Positions 53,881-64,000 of a DNA stretch of 64,000 nucleotides are shown here, piece by piece. The DNA comes from Selaginella moellendorffii (Eukaryota > Streptophyta > Lycopodiopsida > Selaginellales > Selaginellaceae): positions 1,835,732 to 1,899,731 of the forward strand of contig NW_003314262.1 in NCBI RefSeq assembly GCF_000143415.4. The letters are read 5' to 3'. Made by a program: the position numbers and the translations under genes. The notes under the pieces are model-generated. The model was given only the letters and a program-made list of their open reading frames with translations, did not search any database and was not told the origin of the DNA. Numbering within the stretch: the stretch's first letter is position 1; each line of letters begins with the position of its first letter.

Positions 53881-54493
53881 AACTAAAGCGTTGCCCTAAC
53901 CTTGAGCCTAAATGTATTTATAACAAATTAGTTAAAGGCAGACTAACTCTCAGTTCGTTAGAAGTTGCAATGAGATGAGAATTTGTGGAACACTGCACAT
54001 GGCCAGAGTAAAAGATTTCTAAAGAAGTTGGAAAGCTAAGTTTGGAATGAGCTCCATTAGTTGACTCTACCCCCTTTGAGGCTATGCTGCTCCAGGACCA
54101 GTCCATAACTACAATTCCATCCAATTCTAAACACGCGTCATACACAAATTGCATGGATGACGATGAATTGGTATAGTGTAGGTACTTGGTTTATGAATAT
54201 TTACCTCTTATTTATTTATCATATCTTTCTTATTAAACTATAACAAAGTTGAGAATGGGAACAGTGGGCACACCATATGCTTTTTGGATTTTAGTTAGTG
54301 TTTACTATCCACGTGTGCCTAAATGAGGAACATGGGACCTAACCTACGATACTCCCTTAATCCCACCATGTCCTTCCATCTCATGTAGCCACCACTGTAA
54401 TTGGCTGCCTGTGCTCAAAAGAGTAGCCTTGTCCCATTCATGCCATGTCTTCTCCTTAGCATATACAAGTTGGTGTTTTGAAAACACAATGGA
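53881..54493. other. Intergenic, nothing recognised
   Basis: This AT-rich stretch holds the 5' flank of the DUF971 gene and then DNA without coding character or a clear repeat. The retrotransposon debris begins beyond it. Confidence 0.4.
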
Positions 54494-54575
54494 ATTACTA
54501 TCAACGTGAATTTTGTAGAGTGCGAAACTCTATTGCTAGAGTTTGGCACTCTACAAAATTCACATTGATAGTAAT
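54494..54575. repeat. Long hairpin (inverted repeat with 30-base arms)
   Basis: Arms at 54494-54523 and 54546-54575 pair with one mismatch. The 22-base loop is itself partly self-complementary (AAACTCT / AGAGTTT). The 19 bases ATTGCTAGAGTTTGGCACT occur at 54533-54551 and again from 54575. It could be a foldback-element relic or a small-RNA-type hairpin; there is no evidence of transcription. Confidence 0.7.
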
Positions 54576-54769
54576 ATTGCTAGAGTTTGGCACTGACCAC
54601 AATTCATAACAAGCCTACAAGCCTGCCTATTTGGTTTTCGGATTTTATATATTTTTAATCTCATTAATGATCTAGATCTTAATGATATATATTTAATGTT
54701 AAATTTCACTCCAATGGTTATTTTTTAAGATATTTTATTCTAAAAGATCTAAGCCTTTATTTTGAGTAC

Positions 54770-55160
54770 AAAAATAGGTTTATTAATTGGAAGAAATTAA
54801 TAAAAATTGCAGTTGCCTTGGTATCTATAGAAATGGATGGATCAGGCTCAATTTTTAATATGTTAAACTATTATAATTAAAGTATTTACTTTATATGTTT
54901 GTATATATGTGTTTGTATGTATGTATGACATGTATATCTGTCTGTCTGTCTATATGTGTGTGTATTTTTTGCTGAGCTATTGTTGACTACCAATTGAAAT
55001 TAGAAACTCCAATAGACCATTAATGTAGTTGATCCAAAGTTATATATAAGCTGAAGATTTCACTACCAATCAAAATTTAGAACTCCCATAAAACCATTAA
55101 TATAGTTGTTGATAACCAAAACAGAACCCAAAGTCATATATAAATTTCATTTGGATTTCT
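54770..55160. mobile_element. Decayed relative of the 35911-38098 element
   Basis: Words in the same order as 35930-36310 (GGTTTATTAATTGG-like, GGATGGATCA, CTATTATAATTAA, then ACTACCAATTGAAATTAGAAACTCC and AAAACAGAACCCAAAG) mark it as a copy in the same orientation. TGTATG/TGTCTG microsatellite DNA at 54895-54965 replaces the ATTT array. Confidence 0.5.
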
Positions 55161-55715
55161 TAGGAGGTCATCCCTTAATTTTTCCCAAGTTGTTCCATTT
55201 AATTGCTTATAATTATTTAATACTGAATGTTTATAATTGTTTGAGTGTTTGCTCTTAAATTTGAACTTCCTAGAAAGTTACCCACCAATACTCATTTGCC
55301 CCTTAGAACAATTTTGCCACATTATAAGAATGTCAACACATCCTTTAATTACACATCTAACTCTTTGGGTTATTTTAGCATTTCTTAGAGGTAGCCCTAA
55401 CGACCATTTCAAGAAACTTTATCCTCATCGTTATTTGACTTTCCACAATCATCAACTTTAATCTTAAATTCATAAATACCATGCTTAACCATATAAAGAT
55501 AATCTTTCAACTTGTTTATTATCTAGGAGTCTCTATCCTTCCTGTGATCCTAACTATAATTGTTTATCATAATTATATTAACTAATTTGCTAAGTCAAAC
55601 ACTTGAGGAAAACCTTCTATTATTCCTAAAATTTTAAACCCATTCTTTTATTGGCCCTTTTCTATCTACCACATTGCTTACAAGTTCATATATAAACTAA
55701 AGTGGAAATGATTAC
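55160..55715. mobile_element. AT-rich debris with TRIM-like pieces
   Basis: Short TRIM-like words (CTTAGGAGGTCAT, GAACTTCCTAGAAAGTTAC, TTGGCCCTTTTCTATCTACCACATTGCTTACAAG split by substitutions) recall 16410-16620. The pieces are too decayed to bound. Confidence 0.35.
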
Positions 55716-55960
55716 TTTGGGCTTTCACCCCATGACTTATATTAGTATTTGGATTCAGTTTCAAACTCGATCTCAAACTCGGTCTTAGTTTCAGTGTTAA
55801 TCTCAACACCTTTATGTGTCATGACACTTGCCATATATTGGTTCTTTTTGTGTCCCTTTCTAGAGACTCACTTATCAACCACTTCATGTTCATTCTTTGA
55901 GCATTTCTGCCACGAAAGCAATTGTGGGTATCAAGAGTTATTTGTCATCTTTACTACTAT
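55715..55960 (-). mobile_element. Fragment of the minisatellite-bearing LTR, inverted
   Basis: It is the reverse complement of parts of 59060-59550, with the CTTTGGGCTTTCACCC word, a shrunken CTCGAACTCGG-type tract and the TGTGTCCCTTTCTAGAG region. The minisatellite has almost disappeared. Confidence 0.6.
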
Positions 55961-56039
55961 AACAGCTAGAGGTTGATATTACTAGTTCATTTTTCAGTCT
56001 CTGCCTAAAATAGTTGAGAAACTGATCATCATATATATA

Positions 56040-57053
56040 CTTATGCTGAATAAATATAAAGTAGGAACTCCTATGTGTTTCTTGTTGAGCATACTCAACT
56101 TGGTAGAAGAAACTCATATGTTAATTTGCATTTGCTAGTGTTGGGAGCCCCGTGATATTGAGCTTAGTTTTCAATATTTGCTAGATGATAGCTTACCATG
56201 TCTGCCAAACACCATCGTAGGCATAGTGTAGCTCTTGCTTACATGCCTATCTTTGTTCTGCATTCAGCTTAGGTTTAAGCCCAAGTTCCACACCATGTTA
56301 GCTAGTGAAGTACCCATATTCTCGCATTAAGCCACTAGTATGTTGAAATAGTGTTAAACTCCATTTGGCTCCATTTTGTGTGTTAGTCTTGACATTAGGA
56401 TGCTAAATGCTCTAGGATTGTTCCAAGTCACTCCATGCTCCTATCCTTTCTGTCATGAATACCCCAATTCTTGCCACATTCTTGACTCTCACCAGATTCC
56501 TGACTTGCAGATGACATTCCTGACTCTCGAGACACTTCCCTATTCCTGACTCTTTGCTTTCCCGTACGATTCCTGAGTCTTGAGCCATATTCCTGATGAT
56601 GATGTGGCACTTCCTCGACCTCAACTATATTTAGGCCGTCCTCGATCCAAGAGTGGTGGAGCTTCATCAACCTATAGTATATATAGGTTAGCTTTGTTCC
56701 ATTTCTCCACAATCTGAATCAATGCCAATCTAAAGCTTTTTCTTCGTTTCCACTAGCTTTTCTCTTTGTTTTCTGCATTTTCCAGTCTTGATCTTGTTAG
56801 GGGTCTTGACACTTTCGCTCCTTGGGCTATACTCTTTGAAGTTGCTTTGTGCTCTAGTACCTTTGCTCCTTGGCTCCATACTTAGAAGTTTGGCTCTATT
56901 CCTTCATTCAATAGCCCAAAGCCTTGAATTTTGGGTTCCACTCCACTATTCTTAGACATATGGCATGTGGCACATGGAGGGTTTAGGTTCTGTTTTATGG
57001 CTATCTTATGATAAATCACTATAGAATAAAGGGTGAAAACCACATGTGCTACA
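56040..57053 (+). mobile_element. Decayed 5' LTR of a chromovirus-family element
   Basis: It matches the 21780-22927 subfamily, ends ATGTGCTACA at 57053 and is followed at once by TTTGGTATTA, a weakened initiator-tRNA primer site. So it is a 5' LTR of a plus-strand element. The start is blurred. Confidence 0.65.
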
Positions 57054-58910
57054 TTTGGTATTAAAAGATATCTCTTAGTGAGTACTATCCAATGAGATTG
57101 GGCAACTAGTTTTGTTGCATACGCAGAGATGAAAACAATGATTTGAGTGGGTACATATTTGTTTGCTAAGACTTCACATTCGTTATTTGGGTATGGATTT
57201 TTGTTATATTTTTTTTGTACCATATTACATGAGCTTGCTCTTGGGCTCATAAGATGGACTAAGATGTTATGTTTGCATGAGTTTGTGCTTGGGCTCATAG
57301 GTGAGGCACACTAGCAACTCAAGTTTACACTTTGAGTTAGCAAAATTAATATTAGCCTATCAGTGGTTCCATGAGTTGTTTCATGTATCATGGGTGAAAA
57401 TAATCCTCCCCTGGGTTTGCTATAAGTGGTGAATAGACTAGTCTATAGCTGTTTAGCATAGCACTAGTGGATCCTTCATACGCATAATAATAAGTGGATC
57501 AATCATGATTGTAAAGATTAGTCTATTGGTTTAAGTAGTTATTGCCATACTCTCTCATAAACTTTTCTTGGATTGGACTGAAGTTAGTACTAATGCAAGC
57601 TTAAGGTTTGGTCAAAGATGAAACTGAAAAGAGAGTTTTTAGGAACAAAGGATCAAACACATAAATCATTTTTTCTTCTTGGAGAAATGATTTGCAATAA
57701 GATGTTAACTCATTGCTCATGTTCACATTATGTAATTAAGAGTCCCTATCTTGACGTATGTTAGTTATGGTGGTCTTATAAGTGGTAAGTTATAGGATGG
57801 ATAGTGGTGGATGCTAAACTATTTTGCTTAGGCTTGTTATTGAACACTTGGGTTACAATGTTTAATTCTTTCTAAAGAACTTTATTATTATTCCTTGAAT
57901 AGCTTGGTGTTGGATTAATTTTGAGTTTGGTCAAAAAAAGAGTGGCATGAATTTGTCTATATTGTGAACAAAAGTTAGTAATGTTGGGTGTTATAAATTT
58001 TTATTAGTAGATTGTGGCATTTATGTTGCATTTTGTCGAATTGAGTTGACACTTGATACTCATATAAAGCTTTGTAGTATTGACATAGGTGTTACATATG
58101 GTATTGCTTGATTGATGATCAAGTCATTATAATTTTTATATCATATCTATTTGATTGAAAGCAATATATTTATGAAGTTTCTTAGTCAGACGATGATGAA
58201 AAGGGATAGAAAGAATCTAAGGGCATAGCTAAGGGTGGTTATGCAAGTTAGAAGTGGAAATGAGTGCTAACCCTGCTATAGAGAGTCTAAAGTATGGAAT
58301 TGTCCATATTAGACTATATAGCAATTAGAAAGTTTGCAAAAGGAGAGGCTTTAGGAAGATAAGGGATAAAGTCCCTTCAATTTTCTCGAAGAATTTTTTA
58401 GGTAAGTTAGTACATAGAAAAACAAGTATAAATGATTTATAGGAATGTGCAACATCAAAGTGGTGCATTAGAAGCTTGACCTTGAAGCTTACCATGAGGC
58501 AAGACTATCAAAGTTGAGAAAGTAGTTCCCAAAGTGTTAAAAAAAATGGCTTTGAATGAAAATCAATATTTGAGGACTTTCACGCTCATACATAGAACCA
58601 TGTTACACTAGTCATATGACTTACTAAGTGAGAATGGTAAATCAGAGGAATAAAGACCCTAGTTGAAGGTGTTGACTTCAAGAGGGCTTGCCTATGGGGA
58701 CAAGCATGAAGGAATCCATGCACGATCATAAATTGATTAACTCACTTGTCAAGTGAGAAGACTTGGAAGCTTAGAGGAACTAGGTTCTTAACTGTGATAC
58801 ATAATGCACTTTAGATATAAGTTGGTGCACCCACGTAAGAAGTCACGTTAGACATCCTAGGTGATGCCTTTCATAGATGCATATATAAAGGTTAGGTTCA
58901 AGCCCCAACC

Positions 58911-60530
58911 TGTGAGACACAAAATCCCTAGGCCCCAAAGTAGAGCCGGAGGGGCGCCACGTGGTAGTGGCCGAAGCGAAAGCCAAACGAGCGTAACACG
59001 TTTGGACTAAAAGCTCCGCCTTGAAAGGTCGAGAGCGGGAATGGAACCCCTAACAAAGTGCTTGAGGAATGAGCACGAAGCAAGCCATAAGCGAGGCTCC
59101 AAAAAGGGACCCAAAAAGGACTAACACATGACACGTGGAAGTGTCCGAGATGGACCCGAGTTGGAGTCCGAAGTGGAGTTCGAGATGGAGTCCGAGATGG
59201 ACCCGAGATGGAGTCTGAGATGGAGTCCGAGATGGACCCGAAATGGAGTCCGAGATGGACCCGAGATGGACCCGAGATGGAGTCCAAGATGGACCCGAGA
59301 TGGACTCGAGATGGAGTCCGAGATGGACCCGAGATGGAGTCCAAGATGGAGTCCGAGATGGACCCGAGATGGAGTCCGAAGTCGAGACCGAGACCGGGAC
59401 CAAGACCGAGACCGAGACCGAGATCGGGACCAAGACCAAGACCGAGGCCGAGGCCGAGACCGAGTCCGAGCCCGAGCCCGAGTCCGAGTCCGAGTCCGAG
59501 TCCGAGTCCAAGTCCGAGTCCGAGTTCGAGTCTGAGAGGGTGAAAGCCCAAAGTGTTCGTCTCCCAGACCCTGGGGGGTTTGGTGAGCTCCAAAAGTATA
59601 GTAGGGGGAGGACTGCAGTGGAGCCAGTTTGGCCAGGAAAGGCCAGTTTGGCCCAGGAAGGCCGGACCCAGTGTTGGGTGATGAGCTGCCCACTGGGAAG
59701 TCCAAGACTAGAGTGAACACGGACCGACAAGCGGGGTAGCTTGGTGAAGTGTTCAAGAGCTGGCTCTAGTTCCCCCGGGAGATCGATTGGCCGATGCTCC
59801 CAGTCCAAGTGTGGGTGGCACTACCTACTTGGATACCTGTTGTGGCTCAATGAAACCTCGCTCTAAGCCCATGGCTAGAGCACCTAAAGGAGAAAGGCGG
59901 GGAGAGTACCCATGAGGCTTACGTAAGGCCACGGTGTTCTGAAATGTTGTCCCAAAGTCCCAAACGGTGAAAGGGAAGAGAAGTAAGCCTCTAATGCAGT
60001 GACCAAGGATACGGTCACATGGTGTGGAAGTCCCAAAGGATAGTGGGACTTAGCGGTCAGGCCTGCGGGCCTTGATCCAGTGGCAGTGTTGGCAAACCCA
60101 GCCATAGACTAAAAGGGACTTGGTGGGGACTGGAAAAGAGTTGTCGGGGAAGGCTATTCCCCATGTCTGCGGGCATCCTAAGGATGCTAAGGAATAGATC
60201 TAGGATGATCGCTCATGGACGGACGGCCCAGTCTTTGAGAGACAGGATTATGATGCAGGTGGCGTTAGACCACCGGTGTGACCAAGGTGAATGGGCATGG
60301 CATAGCGTAACGGGCTGGTATGTCGGTGGTACCTTGGGATGTCGGTCATGGGATCGGACACATGGAGCACTTGGACCAAGTGCAAAGGTTGAGTGGCATG
60401 GATGCCATTCTCAAGGCTGGCAAGCCCCAAGTCCTAACTGAGACTTATGGAGGTTGTGAATGAGACTCCTCCAAGTGGTCAGAGGTGTAGTTAAGTGACT
60501 AAAGTAAAATGGATAAATTAGTCGCTTACA
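58911..60530 (+). mobile_element. Solo LTR of the minisatellite-bearing family, 1620 bp
   Basis: It begins TGTGAGACAC, ends GCTTACA, and has the perfect 5-base target duplication CAACC at 58906 and 60531. It matches 15241-18339 outside the latter's nested insertion. It is much less mutated than its surroundings, so it inserted late. Confidence 0.88.
59140..59535 (+). repeat. Minisatellite (GAGATGGACCCG / GAGATGGAGTCC) and GAGTCC tract in the LTR
   Basis: The array is about 250 bases of 12-base units, then GAGACCGA units, then a near-perfect run of six-base GAGTCC units to 59520. Both strands are open for over 200 codons because of the multiple-of-three period. Confidence 0.92.
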
Positions 60531-61574
60531 CAACCCTCTAGTGCTTGAATTCACTAGAGTTTGGAATATAAGGACATTCATTTTTTAGTGGTCACAAATT
60601 CTCAGTAACGAGACTACACTGCCAAGTGGGGGATGCCCTAAAGTCGTAATGCATAGTTAAATTGGTTAATGTGAAAGCTTGATATATCTAACTTGAACAC
60701 TCTAGTGTAAGTGGCACTAAGGACAGTGATTATTAAATTGATTCTTCATGAATCCATATATCTATATCAAGACTCATATCATAGCAAGCATAATAAAAAT
60801 CATCAATAATCAATTTAATTTCAACTCAAATCTATCAAAGAACTAACAATTCTAATATTGACCATTAAGTATTCCTTTTACAAAGCTAGCACTATTCATA
60901 ATTACATCACTTTTATAAAAAAAAGCCAAAGCTTAATCTCTACTAAGTAGTTTTATTTAGAACAAAGTTAACTCAACTTGTTACTCAGCTCATTTAAATT
61001 GGATAGCTACATTTCATTGCTTGTGCAATGAGTAGATGAACCCAAGTAGATTCAAATAAGAGCTAATACAAATACATAAACTTTGGCAAGGGAACTTAAC
61101 TAATGCCAAGGCAAAGGTGGTCAAATAATTAAGTAAGTTGATAAAATGGAAAAGGAAAATTTTTAGTTTACATTGGTAAGAGAAGTTAACTAAGACTAAG
61201 GGTAAAAATGGTTGAATGAATGAAATAAGCTGGTAAATTAAAAAAGAAAAATTTATAACTTACAATTTGGTATTGACTAAAGTAAAGCATAAGCCAATAA
61301 ATGTAAATTAAACCACTTGTGGAGATGGAACCTTTAGTCAATCAAGAATTAGTGGATGAAAAATCCTTGCATGAGGAGGATTTCAATGAAGAGATTTTTG
61401 AAGGTGAATTTGGTGGTAAAATGTGATTGTCCAAGGTTTGATTGGATACTCTAGAAGGACAATTGGCACAAACCAATGCTCTACTAAAAACCCTCATACG
61501 TAAGTTAAAATAATGAGAAACTAAACAAAAGACAAAAGACAATAGATGCTAACAATGTAAAAAGTGTAGACCCT

Positions 61575-62420
61575 TTGGTGAGTACTGAGGCAAAACCGAA
61601 AAATGTTAAGCAAACTAAAATAGAGTTTATCCCACAAACAATTCATAAATACAAATCAAAGCCTCTACTAGTCTTAAAAGGAGTGGTTGACTATAAAGTA
61701 GTGGAAGATTGGTTATATGATATGAAATTTTTGAATATTGCAATTACCAAACTTGATAAAAGTCCTATTTACAAAACCATACTTAGTGAATAATGTTAAG
61801 TCTTGGTGAAAAACAACAAAAGTCAATAAAGGACCAATAGCTACTTAAGAAGTGATGAAAGCAAGGATTAGAGTAATTTATATTCCTCCAAATGCTACTT
61901 TATATTTAAGGGATAAGTTGTAGATTGAGGCAGAAAAGAATTATTCAAGAGTATGTAAATGCGTTCATGGCCAAAAGGATCCTTGTTACAAATATGAGTG
62001 ACATGGATGTGTTTCATAAGTGATGCAACTATAAAGAATTATTGGATGTGGCTTTTAAGATCAAAGTGTATTTTGATGACAACTCATAGTATGAAAATGG
62101 AACTCAATTGTGTCTGGATCTACATTTAACAAAAGATCCAAACCAAGAAGGATATATAGAAAAGGGGGATTCAAAAGGAATTTCTTTAAGAATGAGTCTT
62201 CAAAGTTTTAGAAAGGCAAATTTAATAATAAGAAAGTAAGTATATAGGGGAATTAGGTCAAAAAGGACAAACCCACTGGTAAAAAGACCAAATCTATTAG
62301 CATCGTGAAGAATAATATATATTTCAATTGCAGCAAGTTTAAATACTTTTCGAGAGAATGTCCTTACCCAAATAAAGTTAGGATCAATATATCCATTAAG
62401 TTTGCTGAAGTCTAAAGTAA
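61575..62420 (+). pseudogene. Decayed chromovirus gag
   Basis: A 72-codon stretch (YKSKPLLVLKGVVDYKVVEDW) aligns with the PPKPPNFRGMRDYRVLED region of the gag at 31370. Later pieces align with [21 protein letters not shown] and with a knuckle-like end (FSRECPYPNK against SSECPNKHK). Stops and shifts abound. It keeps Trp where the complete element has its first gag TAG. Confidence 0.65.
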
Positions 62421-62529
62421 GGTATATGATCTAATCCTTAGCTTAAAATTACTCATCATATAAACAACTTTGGTAGAAAGTTAATTACAATATCAATTAT
62501 CCTTTTGCAGAAAGTTCAAAGGTAAATCT

Positions 62530-62935
62530 TTATATAAGCTTCTGAATTTAAACTTTCTGAGAGGTCATGTAACTCAGTACTATTGAAACTCAAATATCTG
62601 AAAACCCTTAACTAATTCAAAAAAGGGGTGCACTTTTGTTCATAGGCTCTTTCCATTTATATTTAAACTCTTATAGATCATTTTTCAAGTCATGTTTTTT
62701 TTTTCTTACAATCCATTATAATTTCTATAGTTAATCAACAGAGTCATACCTAAAACTAATAAGTAACATAGCCCAATACTACTTAAACTTAAAGATACTT
62801 AACCCCAAGCATCCCAAAACCTTTAACCAATTAAAAAGAAGGGTGCATTCTTGTTCATGAGACTTTTCCCTTTATATTTGAACTCTTATAGATTATTTTT
62901 TGAGTCATTCTTTTTTAGCTTCTTACATGTTATTG
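62530..62935. mobile_element. Decayed TRIM copy
   Basis: Two repeats (about 62535-62710 and 62765-62935) each contain GGGTGCA-TTTGTTCAT and CTTTCC-TTTATATTT words of the TRIM repeats at 16398 and 16800, with a shrunken centre. Substitutions are mostly C-to-T and G-to-A. Confidence 0.6.
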
Positions 62936-63452
62936 ATAGGGGTGTTATAGACAATTTTATGGTTACAAATATAGTTCAGTAAGTTGGACTAATAGTGAAG
63001 CAGCTGGGAGAACTAAAGACTATAGAGTTTGTTCAAAGTAGCCAAAGCACCAATGATGTGCTTTGACAAGTAAGAGTCGAAGTGGGGACATGGAAAATAA
63101 ATATGGATTTCACCATTTTAGATATAGCAAAGTTTAATGTAATCTTTGGTATGAATTGGTTTAATTAATTTATATTAACTTTACATAAACAATATAAGAA
63201 CCTAGTGGTATTGGCAAATACCTAAATAATCTAGGGTAAAGGCCCAAGATCTAAAGATAGAGTGAAATAAGTCTAAAAACTCCTGCTTGGACTTAGTGTT
63301 CATAAGAAGACAATTCACTAAAGGAATCAAGGTAGCATTTTTGTATTTAATTTAAATTAGATAATAATGTTCTTCACTAGCATCTAAGTATTTTTAGTGT
63401 CGAATATCATTCTGCAAAGCTTGAAGTTGCTACTGCAAATGTGAATCTAGTT

Positions 63453-64000
63453 GTAGCACATTTGGTTTTCACCCTTTATTCTATAGTGATTTACCATAAA
63501 ATAACCACAAAGTTGAACTTAAACCCTCCATATGCTATGTGTTTCATGCCACATGCCATATGCCATGTGTCCAATGACAGTAAAGTGAAACTCAAGTTTC
63601 AGAGCCTTTGGCCACTTAATAAAGGTATAGAGCCAAACTCTTAAATATAGAGCCAAGGAGTTAAGGAATTGAAGAATGAAATAACTCTTGAACATTCAAC
63701 CTAAAGAGCAAAGGGATAGAAGCACGGAGTGACGTAGGAATAGTCCTAGAGCATCTAACATCTTAATACTAAAACTAACATGCAAAACAAAGCCAAATAG
63801 AATTTGGTGCTATTTTAGCATATTAATGGCCTAACATGAGAATATAAATACTCCATCAGCTAGCATGGTATGGAACTTGGGCTTAGACCCAAGCTGACGC
63901 AAAATAAGACAATACTCAAGCAGGACTACACTATCCTTAGTTGGGATCCTCTAAGTGACCTCAGCATCACTGCCTGCCGTCTTCTTTTTCTTCGTTAATA
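63453..64000 (-). mobile_element. Decayed chromovirus-subfamily LTR, inverted, runs off the window
   Basis: It reads as the reverse complement of 56240-57053 (TGTAGCACAT, then TTTTCACCCTTTATTCTATAG). It belongs to an element in the opposite orientation to the one at 56040, continuing beyond the window. Confidence 0.6.

Larger units (their letters stand above)
57054..63440 (+). mobile_element. Decayed internal region of a chromovirus-family element
   Basis: After the primer site come about 1.9 kb of unrecognised AT-rich DNA, a solo LTR insertion (58911-60530), more AT-rich DNA, and then gag remnants at 61575-62420 and a protease remnant near 63085-63180. Pol beyond protease is not found. The last part is interrupted by a TRIM remnant. 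Confidence 0.55.

Noticed and set aside
57054-58910. Possible host gene in the AT-rich stretch after the decayed LTR
   Set aside because: No ORF above chance, no splice-consistent exons; placed inside the retrotransposon remnant.
59140-59400. Regular short repeats that might suggest a CRISPR-like array
   Set aside because: Units are contiguous 12-mers with no spacers, in plant retrotransposon DNA.
58928-59808. Several 110-250-codon ORFs of GPSRTPS or DGVRDGPEM type on both strands (also 15336-15978)
   Set aside because: They are translations of the 12- and 6-base minisatellite in the LTR, not proteins.

Overview
The window looks like nuclear DNA of a seedless vascular plant, most likely a Selaginella-type lycophyte. 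This is inferred from three things. Introns are mostly about 45-90 nt. Genes for motile cilia (an axonemal dynein heavy chain, an IQUB-like protein) sit beside typical land-plant families (DUF3527, PLAC8, PLS-type PPR, F-box). The intergenic DNA is full of nested LTR retrotransposons. No species name can be proven from the sequence alone.

Layout. Positions 1-10.7 kb are gene-dense: 5' part of an axonemal dynein heavy chain (-), RPL15 (+), an IQUB-like ciliary protein (+), a small ORF of doubtful status, a predicted plastid membrane protein (-), an F-box protein (-). At 11.2-14.3 kb lies the first copy (A) of an intronless, roughly 1030-residue 2OG-Fe(II) oxygenase-like gene, flanked by broken pieces of two other genes. 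From 14.6 to 38.1 kb is a retrotransposon nest: a badly decayed Ty3/gypsy element (+) interrupted by solo LTRs (one holding a second solo LTR, which in turn holds a TRIM), a better preserved Ty3/gypsy element of the same family (+) split in two by a complete chromovirus (-), and a further LTR-like element. From 38.7 to 53.9 kb is a second gene island: copy B of the oxygenase gene (+), then minus-strand genes for an unknown two-part protein, a multi-exon RING protein, a DUF3527 protein, a PLAC8-family protein, a PPR protein and a DUF971 protein. From 54 to 64 kb is AT-rich retrotransposon debris.

No operon-like logic is expected here. The dynein and IQUB-like genes would both serve sperm flagella. 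RPL15 and the dynein gene start divergently from a 373-bp interval with telo-box motifs. The most unusual signals are: (1) in-frame UAG/UAA codons shared at matching sites by two diverged copies of one gypsy family; (2) four well supported GC-AG introns in four different genes; (3) duplicated oxygenase genes with a very long unassigned C-terminal region, flanked by shuffled gene fragments; (4) a four-level retrotransposon nest whose target-site duplications can be read at each junction.

Exon models were built by hand from splice signals, frame continuity and remembered family features. No alignment or database search was run.
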